NCBI RefSeq assembly: GCF_037392515.1
Contig: NC_090292.1
Location: 44,071,747-44,135,746, forward strand
Source: Haliotis asinina
Taxonomy: Eukaryota; Mollusca; Gastropoda; Lepetellida; Haliotidae
Direction: 5' to 3'
DNA length: 64,000 bases
How positions within the stretch are numbered: the first letter of the stretch is position 1; each line of letters starts with the position of its first letter. Below are positions 1-14,600 of the stretch, one piece after another. Position numbers and translations under genes: made by a program. The notes under the pieces are model-generated. The model did not search any database, was not told where the DNA came from, and saw only the letters and a list, made by a program, of their open reading frames with translations.

Positions 1-100
1 CACTTATTCTACGATTAAAAACCTGGTAGACTTAATTTTTTTTACTTCGAATGTTTTGGGACTTTGGTACCCTCTCATGAGGACAATAATTTTACAATAG
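1..100 (-). mobile_element. LINE 3'-UTR fragment at the window edge
   Basis: CTACGATTAAAAACCTGG and GAGGACAATAATTTTACAAT match LINE-A1 at 39659-39745; it starts before the window. Confidence 0.85.
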
Positions 101-152
101 CTACTGTAGGTGTCGCGCAATGACAGTTATCGAAACACGGCGAGAAACTCAC

Positions 153-2779
<2,627 letters not shown>

Positions 2780-3296
2780 AATTGCTCTGAGGAAGTAAAA
2801 CACGCGCCATGAATGAAAACATGCACAATGGGTGTTATAAGTTTTATGTTATTAACAAAGATAAGAAATATTGTCCGTGAAATACTATCATATATGAAGT
2901 GATACTTACCGCGCGAGTGAAAATAAACAACAACGCATTTTGTTTTTGTTTCCTAATATTTGAAACTAGAAAATTGATCGAGCTGGTTGGTTTTACTTTA
3001 TTATTCCTTATTTGCAGGAACATGTACTCTTGTTGAAATGTCAAGGTCAATGGCATCCAAACGCGGGATGTTTCCACCCTACTTGAATCTTATTTTTAAA
3101 GCATTTCAAGAGTGATCAACACTTCCACATGTCAACAATAATAATATCCAAAGCTATCCAACAATTAACCAACATAATTCCTCATGTCATAGGATAAGAA
3201 TTATTTCATACGGTATGCGATATGTGATGTATGTCAATATGTTAGATGTGCTGTGCCTTGTGTGATATATCCAGCTTGTGGGATTTACAACATTTA
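2780..3296. other. 5' flank of receptor gene 1, no further gene seen
   Basis: This is the sequence upstream of the gene 1 start codon and before the 56-bp satellite. Any promoter would lie here. I see no convincing TATA box or conserved block, and no coding frame with family similarity. Confidence 0.4.
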
Positions 3297-4770
3297 TCAA
3301 ACATGATATGACGCCTGGTAGGTGTAAATCAGGATGTGACGTGTGGTATATGTCAAACATGATATGACGCCTGGTAGGTGTAAATCAGGATGTGACGTGT
3401 GGTATATGTCAAACATGATATGACGCCTGGTAGGTGTAAATCAGGATGTGACGTGTGGTATATGTCAAACATGATATGACGCCTGGTAGGTGTAAATCAG
3501 GATGTGACGTGTGGTATATGTCAAACATGATATGACGCCTGGTAGGTGTAAATCAGGATGTGACGTGTGGTATATGTCAAACATGATATGACGCCTGGTA
3601 GGTGTAAATCAGGATGTGACGTGTGGTATATGTCAGACATGATATGACGCCTGGTAGGTGTAAATCAGGATGTGACGTGTGGTATATGTCAGACATGATA
3701 TGACGCCTGGTAGGTGTAAATCAGGATGTGACGTGTGGTATATGTCAGACATGATATGACGCCTGGTAGGTGTAAATCAGGATGTGACGTGTGGTATATG
3801 TCAAACATGATATGACGCCTGGTAGGTGTAAATCAGGATGTGACGTGTGGTATATGTCAAACATGATATGACGCCTGGTAGGTGTAAATCAGGATGTGAC
3901 GTGTGGTATATGTCAAACATGATATGACGCCTGGTAGGTGTAAATCAGGATGTGACGTGTGGTATATGTCAGACATGATATGACGCCTGGTAGGTGTAAA
4001 TCGGGATGTGACGTGTGGTATATGTCAAACATGATATGACGCCTGGTAGGTGTAAATCAGGATGTGACGTGTGGTATATGTCAAACATGATATGACGCCT
4101 GGTAGGTGTAAATCAGGATGTGACGTGTGGTATATGTCAAACATGATATGACGCCTGGTAGGTGTAAATCAGGATGTGACGTGTGGTATATGTCAAACAT
4201 GATATGACGCCTGGTAGGTGTAAATCAGGATGTGACGTGTGGTATATGTCAAACATGATATGACGCCTGGTAGGTGTAAATCAGGATGTGACGTGTGGTA
4301 TATGTCAAACATGATATGACGCCTGGTAAGTGTAAATCAGGATGTGACGTGTGGTATATGTCAAACATGATATGACGCCTGGTAGGTGTAAATCAGGATG
4401 TGACGTGTGGTATATGTCAAACATGATATGACGCCTGGTAGGTGTAAATCAGGATGTGACGTGTGGTATATGTCAAACATGATATGACGCCTGGTAGGTG
4501 TAAATCAGGATGTGACGTGTGGTATATGTCAAACATGATATGACGCCTGGTAGGTGTAAATCAGGATGTGACGTGTGGTATATGTCAAACATGATATGAC
4601 GCCTGGTAGGTGTAAATCAGGATGTGACGTGTGGTATATGTCAAACATGATATGACGCCTGGTAGGTGTAAATCAGGATGTGACGTGTGGTATATGTCAA
4701 ACATGATATGACGCCTGGTAGGTGTAAATCAGGATGTGACGTGTGGTATATGTCAAACATGATATGACGT
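3297..4770. repeat. 56-bp minisatellite, 26 head-to-tail copies
   Basis: The unit is exactly 56 bp: ACATGATATG recurs at 3301, 3357 and so on to 4757, and (4757-3301)/56 = 26. Copies are nearly identical, with scattered AAAC/AGAC variants in blocks. The 56-mer is itself two related 28-mers (TGTCAAACATGATATGACGC... and TGTAAATCAGGATGTGACGT...), so the array is a dimeric higher-order repeat. An ORF across it is an artefact. Confidence 0.97.
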
Positions 4771-5118
4771 GTGATATAGACAGATGCAGGATATGTCAAT
4801 CTCAACAGCACATCGTATTTCAATCTCAACTCCATAGGGAGTATACAACTCACCCAGCTGGGTGGACTCGGGCACATAGTCACAGCACTTTGTCCAAGTT
4901 TACTGCCCGTTGCTGCACCAACGGTCATATACCAACGGATTCGTAGGGTCTTATAAGTGCACAGGGTTGTGTACTGTACACTAGGGGTTGTGACAACAGT
5001 GAAAGAGTCTGCACACAAAGTTGACTCCAAGGTATTTACACCCGGTTACAGGTTGGCTCGATACCGAAACCGAAACCTCGCTGGATCACTAGCCTGGTGA
5101 TTTAGTCAGCTCGCCCAC
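4771..5118. other. spacer with weak tRNA-like block on the minus strand
   Basis: This lies between the homogeneous satellite and its diverged flank. On the minus strand, 5118-5040 reads like a tRNA-derived SINE head (TGGGCGAGCTG as an A-box-like block and GGTTTCGGTATCGA as a B-box-like block). The match is loose and no tail was found. Confidence 0.3.
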
Positions 5119-5400
5119 CGTGCCCCCCATTTGTGATATGTGTCAGACAAGATGTGGCCTGTAGTATGAGTAAGTCATGACGTGACGCGTGATATGTGTC
5201 AAGCAAGATGTGACGTGTGGAATGTGTCAAGCATGATGTGATGTGTAATGTGTGCAAATCATGACGTGACGAGTGGAATGAGTCAAGCATAATATGACTT
5301 GAGGTTTGCCATGTGCCATGTAGTGATGTGTGACGCGCTTCATGGGAGTTCTGATATGTCTTATGTGATATGTGCTTCACGTAAAATGTATTTTATTAAA
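5119..5400. repeat. diverged 28-bp monomers flanking the 56-bp minisatellite
   Basis: About ten irregular units carry the GATNTGACGTG / TGTCAAGCA motif of the adjacent satellite, spaced about 28 bp but degenerate. This is the pattern expected of an old array edge outside the homogenised core. Further traces occur near 5755-5860. Confidence 0.7.
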
Positions 5401-5439
5401 TTTTGTATTACGTATAATAAATCGTGTTTCGTGCCAGAG

Positions 5440-5710
5440 TGAGTGACTGAGTGTTTCTATAGCAGTGACCAGACAAATGCCAGATCTGCTCACATGCTCT
5501 AAAAGATAAGTGGATTAATTTAATTTTACGCCAAACTCAAGAATCGAGTCTGGACCAGACAATTCAGTGATCAAAAGCATGCGGATCAATCTGCTCAATT
5601 ACGAGCCGATGGGATGACTGTGTCAACCAAGTCAGCGAGCCTAACCCCCCCGATGACGTCAGTCGCCTCTTATGACAAGCATATTCGCTTTTGTGGCAAG
5701 CATGACCTCA
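5440..5710 (-). mobile_element. SINE copy (ACTC-tail family), degenerate
   Basis: In minus orientation it carries the family blocks GCCACAAAAGCGAATATGC, GAGGCGACTGACG, TTGGTTGACAC, GTCTGGTCCAGACTCGATT and GCGTAAAA, with GAGTGAGTGACTGAG as the remains of the tail at the left. It is older and more broken than the 51532 copy. Confidence 0.75.
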
Positions 5711-6085
5711 CGGTCGTTTCGTGAAACTATATATCTTATACAGTACATGCATGAGTTACGTGTCATACGTTATATGTGCCTACAAGCGATGTGTAACTGT
5801 GTGGTGTGACGTGTTGTGTGACGGACAGTACGTGTGACGCGACACAGGATATGCAATACTTAAAGTCATGCTTTGTTTGACACGTCCTCTATGATAAGTA
5901 GCATCTATTAGTGCAATGCACCAAGCATATTTGCTCCACCAATAATATCATACTTTGTTTAGTTAACTCCTACAAATATTTGCAAAATGTGATATCATCT
6001 TATTGGGAGACACGCTGTGCAATTACATGTTATTTAGACACTGTGCATAAGATTACATGACGCCATTTAGAAAGTAGTGAAACGC

Positions 6086-6378
6086 AACATATGTGATCTT
6101 TGGGATTTCACTTTCTTAGTCAAGTACAAATTCTAGTAATTATTTAGTTGAGTCCCATCCGGGATTCCCAGTCTAGTACGCAGTCTAGACTATCAGTTGT
6201 CCGACTTTCATTTTAGTGGAAGTCGTGGTGGCTGAGCGGGCTAGGCGGCTGACTTTGTGTGCTGGCGATTAGGTGCATGACTCTGAGGGTTCGGGTTCGA
6301 ATCCCGAATGGGACTCAACCAAATAAGTACTAGAATTTTTACTGTATTCAGAAAGCGAAATCCCAAATATGACATATA
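6086..6378. mobile_element. tRNA-derived SINE with palindromic arrangement
   Basis: On the plus strand an A-box TGGCTGAGCGG (6229-6239) and a perfect B-box GGTTCGAATCC (6294-6304) sit 55 nt apart inside a class II tRNA-like fold; the T-stem TCGGG/CCCGA is intact. The body following it (6302-6378) is repeated in inverted orientation at 6087-6165, sharing GGGATTTC, CTAGTA and GTTGAGTCCCAT. The locus is therefore two oppositely oriented pieces of one element. The acceptor stem is imperfect, so this is not called a tRNA gene. Confidence 0.7.
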
Positions 6379-6737
6379 TTGCACTGTGTATAAATTGTTT
6401 TCCATTCTTTTATCACCGATTGTCATCGATCAGGCTACGGAAATGCGCATACCCTTACTACGGCTAGTACACTGAGGTTGTTACCGATCAGGGCGTAGAT
6501 TTTCGAATCTCTCTTATTCGTAAGTCTATGTTAGTGCATGGCACTTACATCTAAGAGAGTTTCGAAATTCAAAGCCCAGGCTAGAGCACTAGGCATACCC
6601 TTACAGACAATGAAGGCATGAAGCAATAGTATTGTTGAGTTGGGAAGAAGAAACTAGATTCACTATCTGGTGACATTAGGTTCCTGTTACCACAGAATAC
6701 CTCTCCGTGTTGCATATGTGTTTTTGGTTCTGAGGCT

Positions 6738-7005
6738 TGGAGTGAGTGTGTGAGTGAGTTTAGCTTTACGCCGCACTCAGCAATAATCCATCTGGTCGCG
6801 GTTTGTATTTAATCGTGTCTGGACCAGACAATCCAATGATCAGCTGCATGATCATCGATCTGCGCTACTGCGTGGGAACCGATGACGTGGGTCAACCAAG
6901 TCTGCGAGCCTGACCACCCGATGTCGTTAGTCGCCTCTTACGACAAACATAGTCGCCTTTTATGGCAAGCATGGGTTGCTGGAGGCAGTTCCTACCGCTG
7001 ACCTT
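6738..7005 (-). mobile_element. SINE copy (ACTC-tail family)
   Basis: A nearly complete minus-strand copy. It has a GAGTGAGTGTGTGAGTGAG tail at the left, then TTTACGCCGCACTCAGCAAT, the GTCTGGACCAGAC block, CCGATGACGTGGGTCAACC and the CGCCTCTTACGACAAACAT head. Confidence 0.88.
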
Positions 7006-9090
7006 CAGGGATTTGGACGGTTGTGACAGACAGCCATGTACTTCTTTGTTCGATATTAACAAGTCGGTCCCATCTATTACACAACTGGCGCTTCATCTTA
7101 CTTCTCGTGAGACGAAATAAGTTTCTGAAATGTAAACGTGAAAGATTCAGTTCATTCATGACGACGCACACCTGGGTAGTGTTACATTAAGCTACGTTAA
7201 TAGATGCAAACCTGAATTAAACATGTATTGAAGCAACTAGGTGTCTCAAAATGAAGCCTGCTTGTTTATAACAAAACCAAATGGTAAATATTAAGGTGGC
7301 TAACGTCGTAGCCATTCCAAATCGTGAAATCTAAAGTTATCTGTTCATAAGCCATTAAGCAATGGACTGTAGTTTCTGGTATGCAGTGAGGCGGTGTAGT
7401 AGCACCATGGTTATAACACCCACTCATTAGGCACCCTCTCATTAGGCACCCGTGAAATGAGTGAGTGAGTGGATTGCCGCTGACGTGTGACATCGCCCTA
7501 GTTGGCGCTCCAGGTTTGCTAAACATATATTATAAGTTATTATAATTATTATTATATTATTATATTGTTTTTATTATAACCATGGGAAAACAGAATGAAG
7601 CGTGTCTCTAATGATGTGTCAAGCAATTTTCCTGTCGCTGTGAAGGCCAATTCTCATCTGGAAATAAGGTCTGTTGCTCAGCGAAGGGCATTTAACAACA
7701 TCCGGCAGTCCAGACACCGGCGCATAGATGACATAGCATTATACCTCTGACGCATGGTAATTTGCACATCACGTGATCAGACCTTTCTCTTGTTTGAAAG
7801 AAAATGCGGATATTTTGACGGTGCCACCTTCCACCATTCACCTTTTGGTGCCACCTTCATTTAAATTTGACCTCAAAAGTTATCCCGCTAGATATGCGAC
7901 AGTGAGATGCGTGACAATACACATTATTACAAGTGAACATATAGTTAGATATCCAAAGAACGTCTATGATACACCATCTGAGGCTGATGGAATACTGTTA
8001 GCCTTTTAGCACATTTTCTTGATGAAACATCTGGCAAACATGTATGAGCATACGTAGAATTGTGCACAATACGTAAAGTGAGGGAAAATAAAGACAAACA
8101 AATAAATAAACCAAACAAATAAAAGAAAAATAACAAATATCATTTGTCGTAACAGACAGTTTACGAAATGACAAATGTTCACATAATGGCTACGGGAAGA
8201 AGAGGTACGCTGCTGGTTGTATGGAACGCTATGTGAGAGGAGGCCAAATGGTTGCTGCTGTCGTCCCCCACCAACGCCGCATGAGACCAGGTGACCTTGA
8301 CCTAAACCACGAGGCTAGTTAAATATCGACGTTTACCTGTTCCACTGTGCATTCAGATCTATAAACACTCCACTTGCCGGCTCGCATCACCATGAAGGAA
8401 GTGAGGAAAACCCCGGCTCACAAAGACCAGTGACACGTAACGTTTGGTGCAGTTACAACCTTGTCTCCACAATGCACTAGACGAACCAATATTGTCTTGT
8501 GATTACGATGGGGTGCAAACAGACGGCATAACACAGTGCTCTTAGACTAGAACACACACTGATAGTGCATGTTAACCCTTGCTCAAGGTACAAATTGACA
8601 TCACTGTATTGATGGTATAGCACACTGCTACCAGAACATACACAGGAAACCCACAGGATGTCGACATAGGAAAATTATGATGATGCTAATCGTCGACAGA
8701 GAAAAAAACCGAAGTGTCGACATGTCGTGGTCAACAAGCCTTGGCGGTGTTAAAGAGAATGGTTGCTTAGTGACTTAGTCAATCATGACTAACTGAATTA
8801 AGTTGCACTTTTTAACAAATTTGTAAGATAGTTAAGGTTGCAAACAGATTATTATTTTTTCTTTATGAGCTTATAATGAGGAAATGAACTAACCTTTTCT
8901 TTTTAACAATTTGTGAGTAATTGAATTAAGTTAATCTTTTAAAAAATTGCAAGAGAATTAAGGTTGCAAACAAACTATTATTGTATGTTATGCAATTATG
9001 TTGTGAAATTGGGATTAGCTGGATTACTGAAAACCTGTTCAAAACATGTAGCTTTTAGGGTGTATATCAGGAAAATGTTGTCATAACTGT
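7006..9090. other. intergenic stretch with short repeats only
   Basis: I recognise no gene here. It holds a TTA-rich run near 7530-7570 and an imperfect tandem duplication of about 135 bp (8786-8850 against 8920-8985, sharing GAATTAAGTT and TTAAGGTTGCAAACA). Short ORFs show no family features. Confidence 0.5.
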
Positions 9091-9104
9091 CAAAATCATC
9101 GACG

Positions 9105-9175
9105 CTAGGATTCGATCCTTGAAGGTCGACCTTCTTGCTGAGAGACTTACTGACTTGAACTACACAGACTACGTG
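9105..9175 (-). mobile_element. tRNA-like SINE head fragment
   Basis: The minus strand carries TAGTTCAAGTCAGTAAG followed about 30 nt later by AAGGATCGAATCCTAG, resembling pol III A and B boxes around a T-loop. No CCA end or clear acceptor pairing is visible, so it is more likely a tRNA-derived repeat than a tRNA gene. Confidence 0.35.
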
Positions 9176-9800
9176 TCAGAGTTGCTTCATCTTGGCTAAA
9201 CATTCAGATTATAGAAAAGGACTTTATGATCACTATTTTCTTAAAATAGATACTGCATCAGTGAATACTGAGAGTGTGCCCATCCCTAAAATAAATAGAC
9301 AAGGACATTCGCTGGTGTAGGCTGACTGTTTGTCTTATTGTGTTCAGGGTAGCTTGGAGCTTCTTTGGCAACTCTCTATCTCCATTATCAGCAACCTAAC
9401 GCTTTTTCCTCCGGTTTTCTTGATGTTTAACGCTTTTAACGCTCAGACACATTTCAGCTATATGATTCAAATAATTCAGCGATCAACAGCCTGGGGATCC
9501 ATTTCCGCAAAATGAATGCAGTCATACAAAAATATTTTACTTGGTACCTGCACAGTACAACAATAATGGTAGACCTAACCAGTTGTGACAATAACACGCA
9601 ATGCATTAGTATCCACTTAGTGAGTTCAGGCTGAACAAGCTGGACTATTTCCTCTTTTGCACAGAGTAACACCGTGAACAACCCGGAATAGGTACAAGCG
9701 CAAAGTCTAATAACACGCTCAGCAGTCTGTAGTGACAAACACATTTCCGTGTCATCAATCTTAAAGAATCAATACGGAGGGTAGAGCGTATTCAGTGCAG

Positions 9801-10964
9801 GAAATATTTAACAATTTTAAAGGTGAAAAAAAAACTGAAAACAAATCCGAGATTGAACTTTTTGCGAAGAGAAATGCACAAAACGCAAAAGCCTTTCGAA
9901 CTTTGGTGAGAAAAAGAACAATTCGCATTAACTATTTTGATGCTGTTGCTCAATCTAATGGTTATGATGAAGTGATGGAGGACGAGATAGGTAAGGAAGA
10001 GCAAAGCAAGGGAATCGCTGATGAAGAGGACAAAATGCTACACGTGACTAGAGGAATAAAAGATGCAAACGTCACAGGAGGAGGTGGTGTCTTGGATGAA
10101 AAGGACAGCATGCAACACGTGACTACAAATGTACAAGCTGCAGATGTCACAGAAGGAGATGACATCTTGGATGAAAAGGACAGCTTGCAACACGTGACTA
10201 GAGATATGCAAGCTGCAGACGTAACAGGAGGAGATGGTATCTTGGATGAAGAGGACAGCATGCAACACATGACTAGAGATGTACAAGCTGCAAACGTCAC
10301 AGAAGGAGAGGGTATCTTGGATGAAGAGGACAAAATGCAACAATGATGTCCAAGTTCCAGACGTCAAGTAGATGGTACATCGGATGAAGGAAAGAGCATG
10401 ACACACGTGATCATGGGTGTACGCAATGTATGCAACAAAGACGTCTCCAAAGATGACATCATCATTGAAGAGGACAGCATGAAACATGTCACTGAGTTCT
10501 CATCTGATGCAGCTGTCAAGACGTCTGGTCCTGCAGAAGAACGCATTTCCGGCGATACGGGAGGAGATGTTGATAACTTATCCGTGATAGGCGTGGTGCT
10601 GGGTGGCATGCGCAATATGCAGACCGGAATTGATAGTGATATTTGTATCACAGGGAGTAGAGATGAGCCTGACGCAGATAATGAAGATGAAGATCACAAA
10701 CTCAGTGCTGATGATGATGATGAAGATCACAAACTCAGTGCTGTAGATGATGATGATGCAGATCACAAACTCAGTGCTGTAGATGGAGTTGCAGGTGGTG
10801 CTGTCAAGGAATCCACCGTTGCTGAAGACATTCATGGTCGCATGGACAATGTACTCTTATGGAAGCTGTGGTGGAATCCTTCAATTCCTCGACCTGAATT
10901 TCAGACAGAGAGACGATTGTGGAGAACCAGGTGGTGTGCAGAGGTTCACAGACTGCATCATTGA
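9801..10964 (+). pseudogene. acidic 25-residue-repeat reading frame with one internal stop
   Basis: This is an open frame with a possible TTCAGTGCAG acceptor at its left edge. After a basic/acidic N-terminal part, 10020-10319 holds exactly four 75-bp units encoding a 25-residue repeat that starts D-E-x-D and contains HVT and ADVT. A fifth unit has lost 8 bp and then 4 bp, so it reads out of frame and meets TGA at 10344-10346. The 12-bp total restores the frame, which then stays open to 10964. The later part has D/E-rich DHKLSA repeats. Another frame (to about 10998) looks coding at the end, with FTDCIIDLLKPEDVTQK before G|GTAAAT, suggesting a further frameshift or unseen splicing. Family unknown; it could be a tail exon of a surface protein or a decayed gene. 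Confidence 0.45.
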
Positions 10965-11049
10965 TCTCCTTAAACCAGAAGATGTCACACAGAAGGGTAA
11001 ATATTCACCCATGTATGACATTTCTAACCATTCACACTTGCTTTGACTA

Positions 11050-12486
11050 TTAATTTAATAATATATTAGACTGTAAAACATCAATTTAGTTTCTCACCCA
11101 TTCCTTGATGTTGTTCTCAGATATGCAACTTAAAACATTATTCAAACTTATAACCAGCTCTTTGAACTATGTGCAATGGATTAAATGCCATTTCTTTGGC
11201 TTAATTTCCACAACTGGTGGATTGTATTGTGTCTGAGCAGACGTAATATTTACAACCTAAATGCACGAGGAGAATGAATTTGAATCTATTTCGGCCTTGA
11301 TCATGAGTGTAGCGGATTCAGCACAGCATGGCACTGGGTTTTACCCACAGACAAAGCTTGAAGTGATTTTTTTTAAACGTCTCTCTCATACAAACAGAGT
11401 AATAGAACGGAGTCAGCCCAGGCCTAGGTCGGATCAGCAGATCGATCTTCTACTGGCATTTGTACATGTGCAGTGATCATATTACAGAAACAAAAAACAA
11501 TTATAGTTACCACGGAAACCAGCACCTGCTTGTGGAGATTGCACAAAGGGAGCATGTGCTGTAGCATATTTCTAGAATTTGAGTCAGTGACTGAGAAATC
11601 ATTTTTTGTGTGTGTGTGCTTTATTTATTAATATTCCTGCAAAGAACCTGGGGGAACAAACATATATCCTTGGCGTGGTGGGGGAAGCAGACTCCGCATT
11701 ATCCTTACACAATTAACAACGAAACCTAGGAAACTCCGGAGAAGAAAGTTCGGGAGAGATTATATGACTGCTTCACCCAATACCGGCATTCATCACTATC
11801 TACCTCATCCACATGTAATTATTATTCACAATTCAAATCATCTCTGAGATGTGAACCATAACTGACCAGTCTTAACTCAGTTTCGGTGGCGGAAGTTCAG
11901 ACTCGCAGTGGAATGTGGCCTTCATACAAACCCCTGTGTAACGAACGTATCTGCCTCTGTATTGACGATGAACTCCATGTTTCATCAATATGTGCAAAAT
12001 ATTCTCAACAAAGATCGGACTGCTTTTCAGTACATTCGATTCAACCACCAACAGTGCTAACCTTCATCCGACTGTTGACATCAGACAATATACATATTTT
12101 AAAATCATTGAGTAAATATCTGTCAGAAGTTCGCCGAGTAAGGGTTAAATTAAGTGTAACATAAATCCTTATCAAACTCTACCTAGTATGTATTTACTTT
12201 TGCCAGTTGTATGTATTATGAGCCTCAGGCCTAAATTATCGAATAAATCCGTCTGCTGTCTATGGGCATCACATGCTCCCGAGCGAGGACCGTAGTTTCA
12301 ACTCAAACGGACAGAGACCTGCGACAGCTGTGATTGGCTGAAATAGTGCAAAATGTAGGATGTGTGTGTTTTAAAAGCACATCCATCAAGGAAATAAAAC
12401 TGATCACAATTTTAAGTATTTAGTGCTGTCATTTTAGCACCCTGACTTATGATCATATGTGCAACGATATTTTCATGTAGATGGCA
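11050..12486. other. intergenic, nothing recognised
   Basis: AT-rich sequence between the acidic repeat frame and the large inverted repeat. ORFs at 11261-11476 and 11886-12164 have no recognisable domain and no splice context. Confidence 0.4.
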
Positions 12487-12589
12487 AACACGTCACAATT
12501 TAATTCTGGACTCACAATAGTCCAGAAACTCTCCGCACTGTGGCCACTCTCTCACAAGAGATTTGGCAAAAATAAACATGCAGCTATTA

Positions 12590-13590
12590 TGAATATGTGC
12601 TAAGGATGAAAAATTGAAAAAATGTTTTTTCGAAAACTGAAAATTTAAAGTCGCTCGCCCATGGGCACGCCCATGGGCGAACAGCGACCCATAGACAGGC
12701 CCATGGGCAGGCCCATGGGCGAGAGTGTTTAATTTCGTCCAGAATAAATGTTTTGGAGGTTGTAAATGAATGAAAAATGTTAATAAGTATCATGACTCAA
12801 ATTTCAGCTCGATTTGACTTGACTCCGCTAACTGACGGCGATTTTTAAAAATCTCGCCCATGGGTGAAAAACATATTGGCCCATGGACGAGAATATTTAC
12901 TTTCACTGAATATACATATTTTTTCCCATGTTTTGCAGTTTGTAAATAAATGTAAGTATATTTTTTAGTGTCGTGACACGAAAATTAGCTTATTGTGACT
13001 TAATTCTGATAATTTAGAGCGATTTAAAAATATCATTTGGCACATGGGTGAGAATATTCACTTTTACTCAAATTACATTTTTTTCATATTTTGGGTGTTG
13101 TAAATGAGTGAAAGTATGTTCATAAGTATCATAATACAAATTTCAAATTATTTTGACTTAATTCCGCTAATTGAGAGCGATTTTAAAAACTCTCGCCCAT
13201 GGGCGAAAAACATTTTGGCCCATGGGCGAGAAAAATTTTTTTCACTCAAAATAGATCTTTTTACATGTTTTGCAGTTTGTAAATGAATGCAAGCATATTT
13301 ATAAGTATCATTACACGACATCCAACTCATTTTCATTCTGCTAATTTAGAGCGATTTAAAAACAATCTCGCCCATGGGCGAGAATATTTCCTTTTACTCC
13401 AAATACATCTTTTCCAATGTTTTGAAGGATGTAAATGAATGAAAGTGACTTTACGAGTATCATGACACAAAATCCAACTGATCTGATTTAATTTTGCGAA
13501 TTCAGAGGGATTTTAAAAATATACGAGAATAATTACTTTTACTCAAAATACATCTTTTCCTGTGGTTTGGAGGTTGTAAATGAATGAGAC
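12590..13590. repeat. tandem array with CCCATGGG palindromes, left arm
   Basis: Monomers of about 155-180 bp: GAGCGATTTTAAAAA-like blocks recur near 12836, 13016, 13174, 13350 and 13507. Each carries ATGACTTAATT(C)CGCTAATT-like sequence and CATTCATTTACAA on the other strand. Many carry TCGCCCATGGGCGAG, a perfect palindrome (for example 13367-13384). Confidence 0.88.
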
Positions 13591-13735
13591 CTGCACAATC
13601 GGGAACCGATGACATGTGGCAATCAAGTTAGCGAGTCTGACCACCCGATCCCGTTTGTCGCCTCTTACGACAAGCATAGTCACCTTTTTGTGGCAAGCAT
13701 TGCTTGCTGAAGCCCTGTTCTACTCCAGATCTTCA
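13587..13735 (-). mobile_element. SINE copy, head only, in left arm
   Basis: A minus-strand SINE whose 3' half is missing. The right arm holds the same insertion at 21283-21530 with its tail, so the insertion predates the arm duplication and the left copy was later trimmed. Confidence 0.85.
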
Positions 13736-14491
13736 TAGGTCCGGAACGCAGAGCTATGAAATTGAAGTTATTTGTGAAAGTCCTTACTGCAGTGACACAA
13801 AGACTATGCTGGTACACATAAATAAACAGCGTTGTGAGATCGTTAAGCTGTTTTGAAATATGTCTTGTCAATCCCACTGACATTCGCCAATAACCACTTA
13901 AATATAGAATATATAGTCCGTGCTCCTTCAGAACAAATAAGTAATTAAGGATCCCCAACTGGGTAATTAAGTAAACAACTCAAAATACTGTCACTTTCTG
14001 CCCAGGACATCACGCGTCACCAGTCGTGAGGTAATGACCTTGTAAAACCCCTCACAAAGGAAACACAAAGCATCAAAAATGTATTTCTTTCTAGGTGACA
14101 CACGGTATGCTGTCAAAATTTTCGTTGTGGAATACATTCTATAGTGGGCAAAACCTTACGCTTGGAAAGTGTACCTACCCAGTAGTTTTAAGTGTACCTA
14201 CCCAGTTTAGCATGTTTCGTTTTAATATTGTGGGATCCACTTTTAGTAATTAACGTCTGCCCGTCCCAGGTTTTCTTCGACCGAGGTTTTATGGGGTATT
14301 CTCCTATTTGTCAGACCAGGAATAATCTACAACAGTGATAGGTCACTCGCTTGCTTTCTTTACCATTTGTACCAATTAACATGTTCCTCGTCATGCTCCA
14401 GTGCACACAGTCACGTGGTTCGTTTCCAGCGCAACTTCGGCTGCGTTTAACAGTACTTCAGCCAGTTTACTGTATCAGTCGAAATCTTACA

Positions 14492-14600
14492 ATGAATGAA
14501 TGAATGAATGAATTAAGAGCAAGATGTATAAGTGAATGAATGAAAGAAATAATAAAAGAAAGAAGTACATATGTGAATGAATGAAAGAATAAATGATACA
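14492..14600. repeat. (GAAT)n simple repeat, left arm
   Basis: GAAT/GAAA tetranucleotide run, mirrored as (ATTC)n at 20465-20550 in the right arm. Confidence 0.9.

Noticed and set aside
3297..4770. CRISPR-like array at the 56-bp repeats
   Set aside because: Units are contiguous and identical throughout with no unique spacers, and the context is eukaryotic.
6215..6320. functional tRNA gene
   Set aside because: A and B boxes and T-stem are good, but the acceptor stem is badly paired and the sequence continues into a repeated SINE body.
13680..13958. 92-codon ORF shared with 21063-21287 as a gene
   Set aside because: Also arm-derived, overlaps a SINE head, and the two copies differ by a frame-changing indel.
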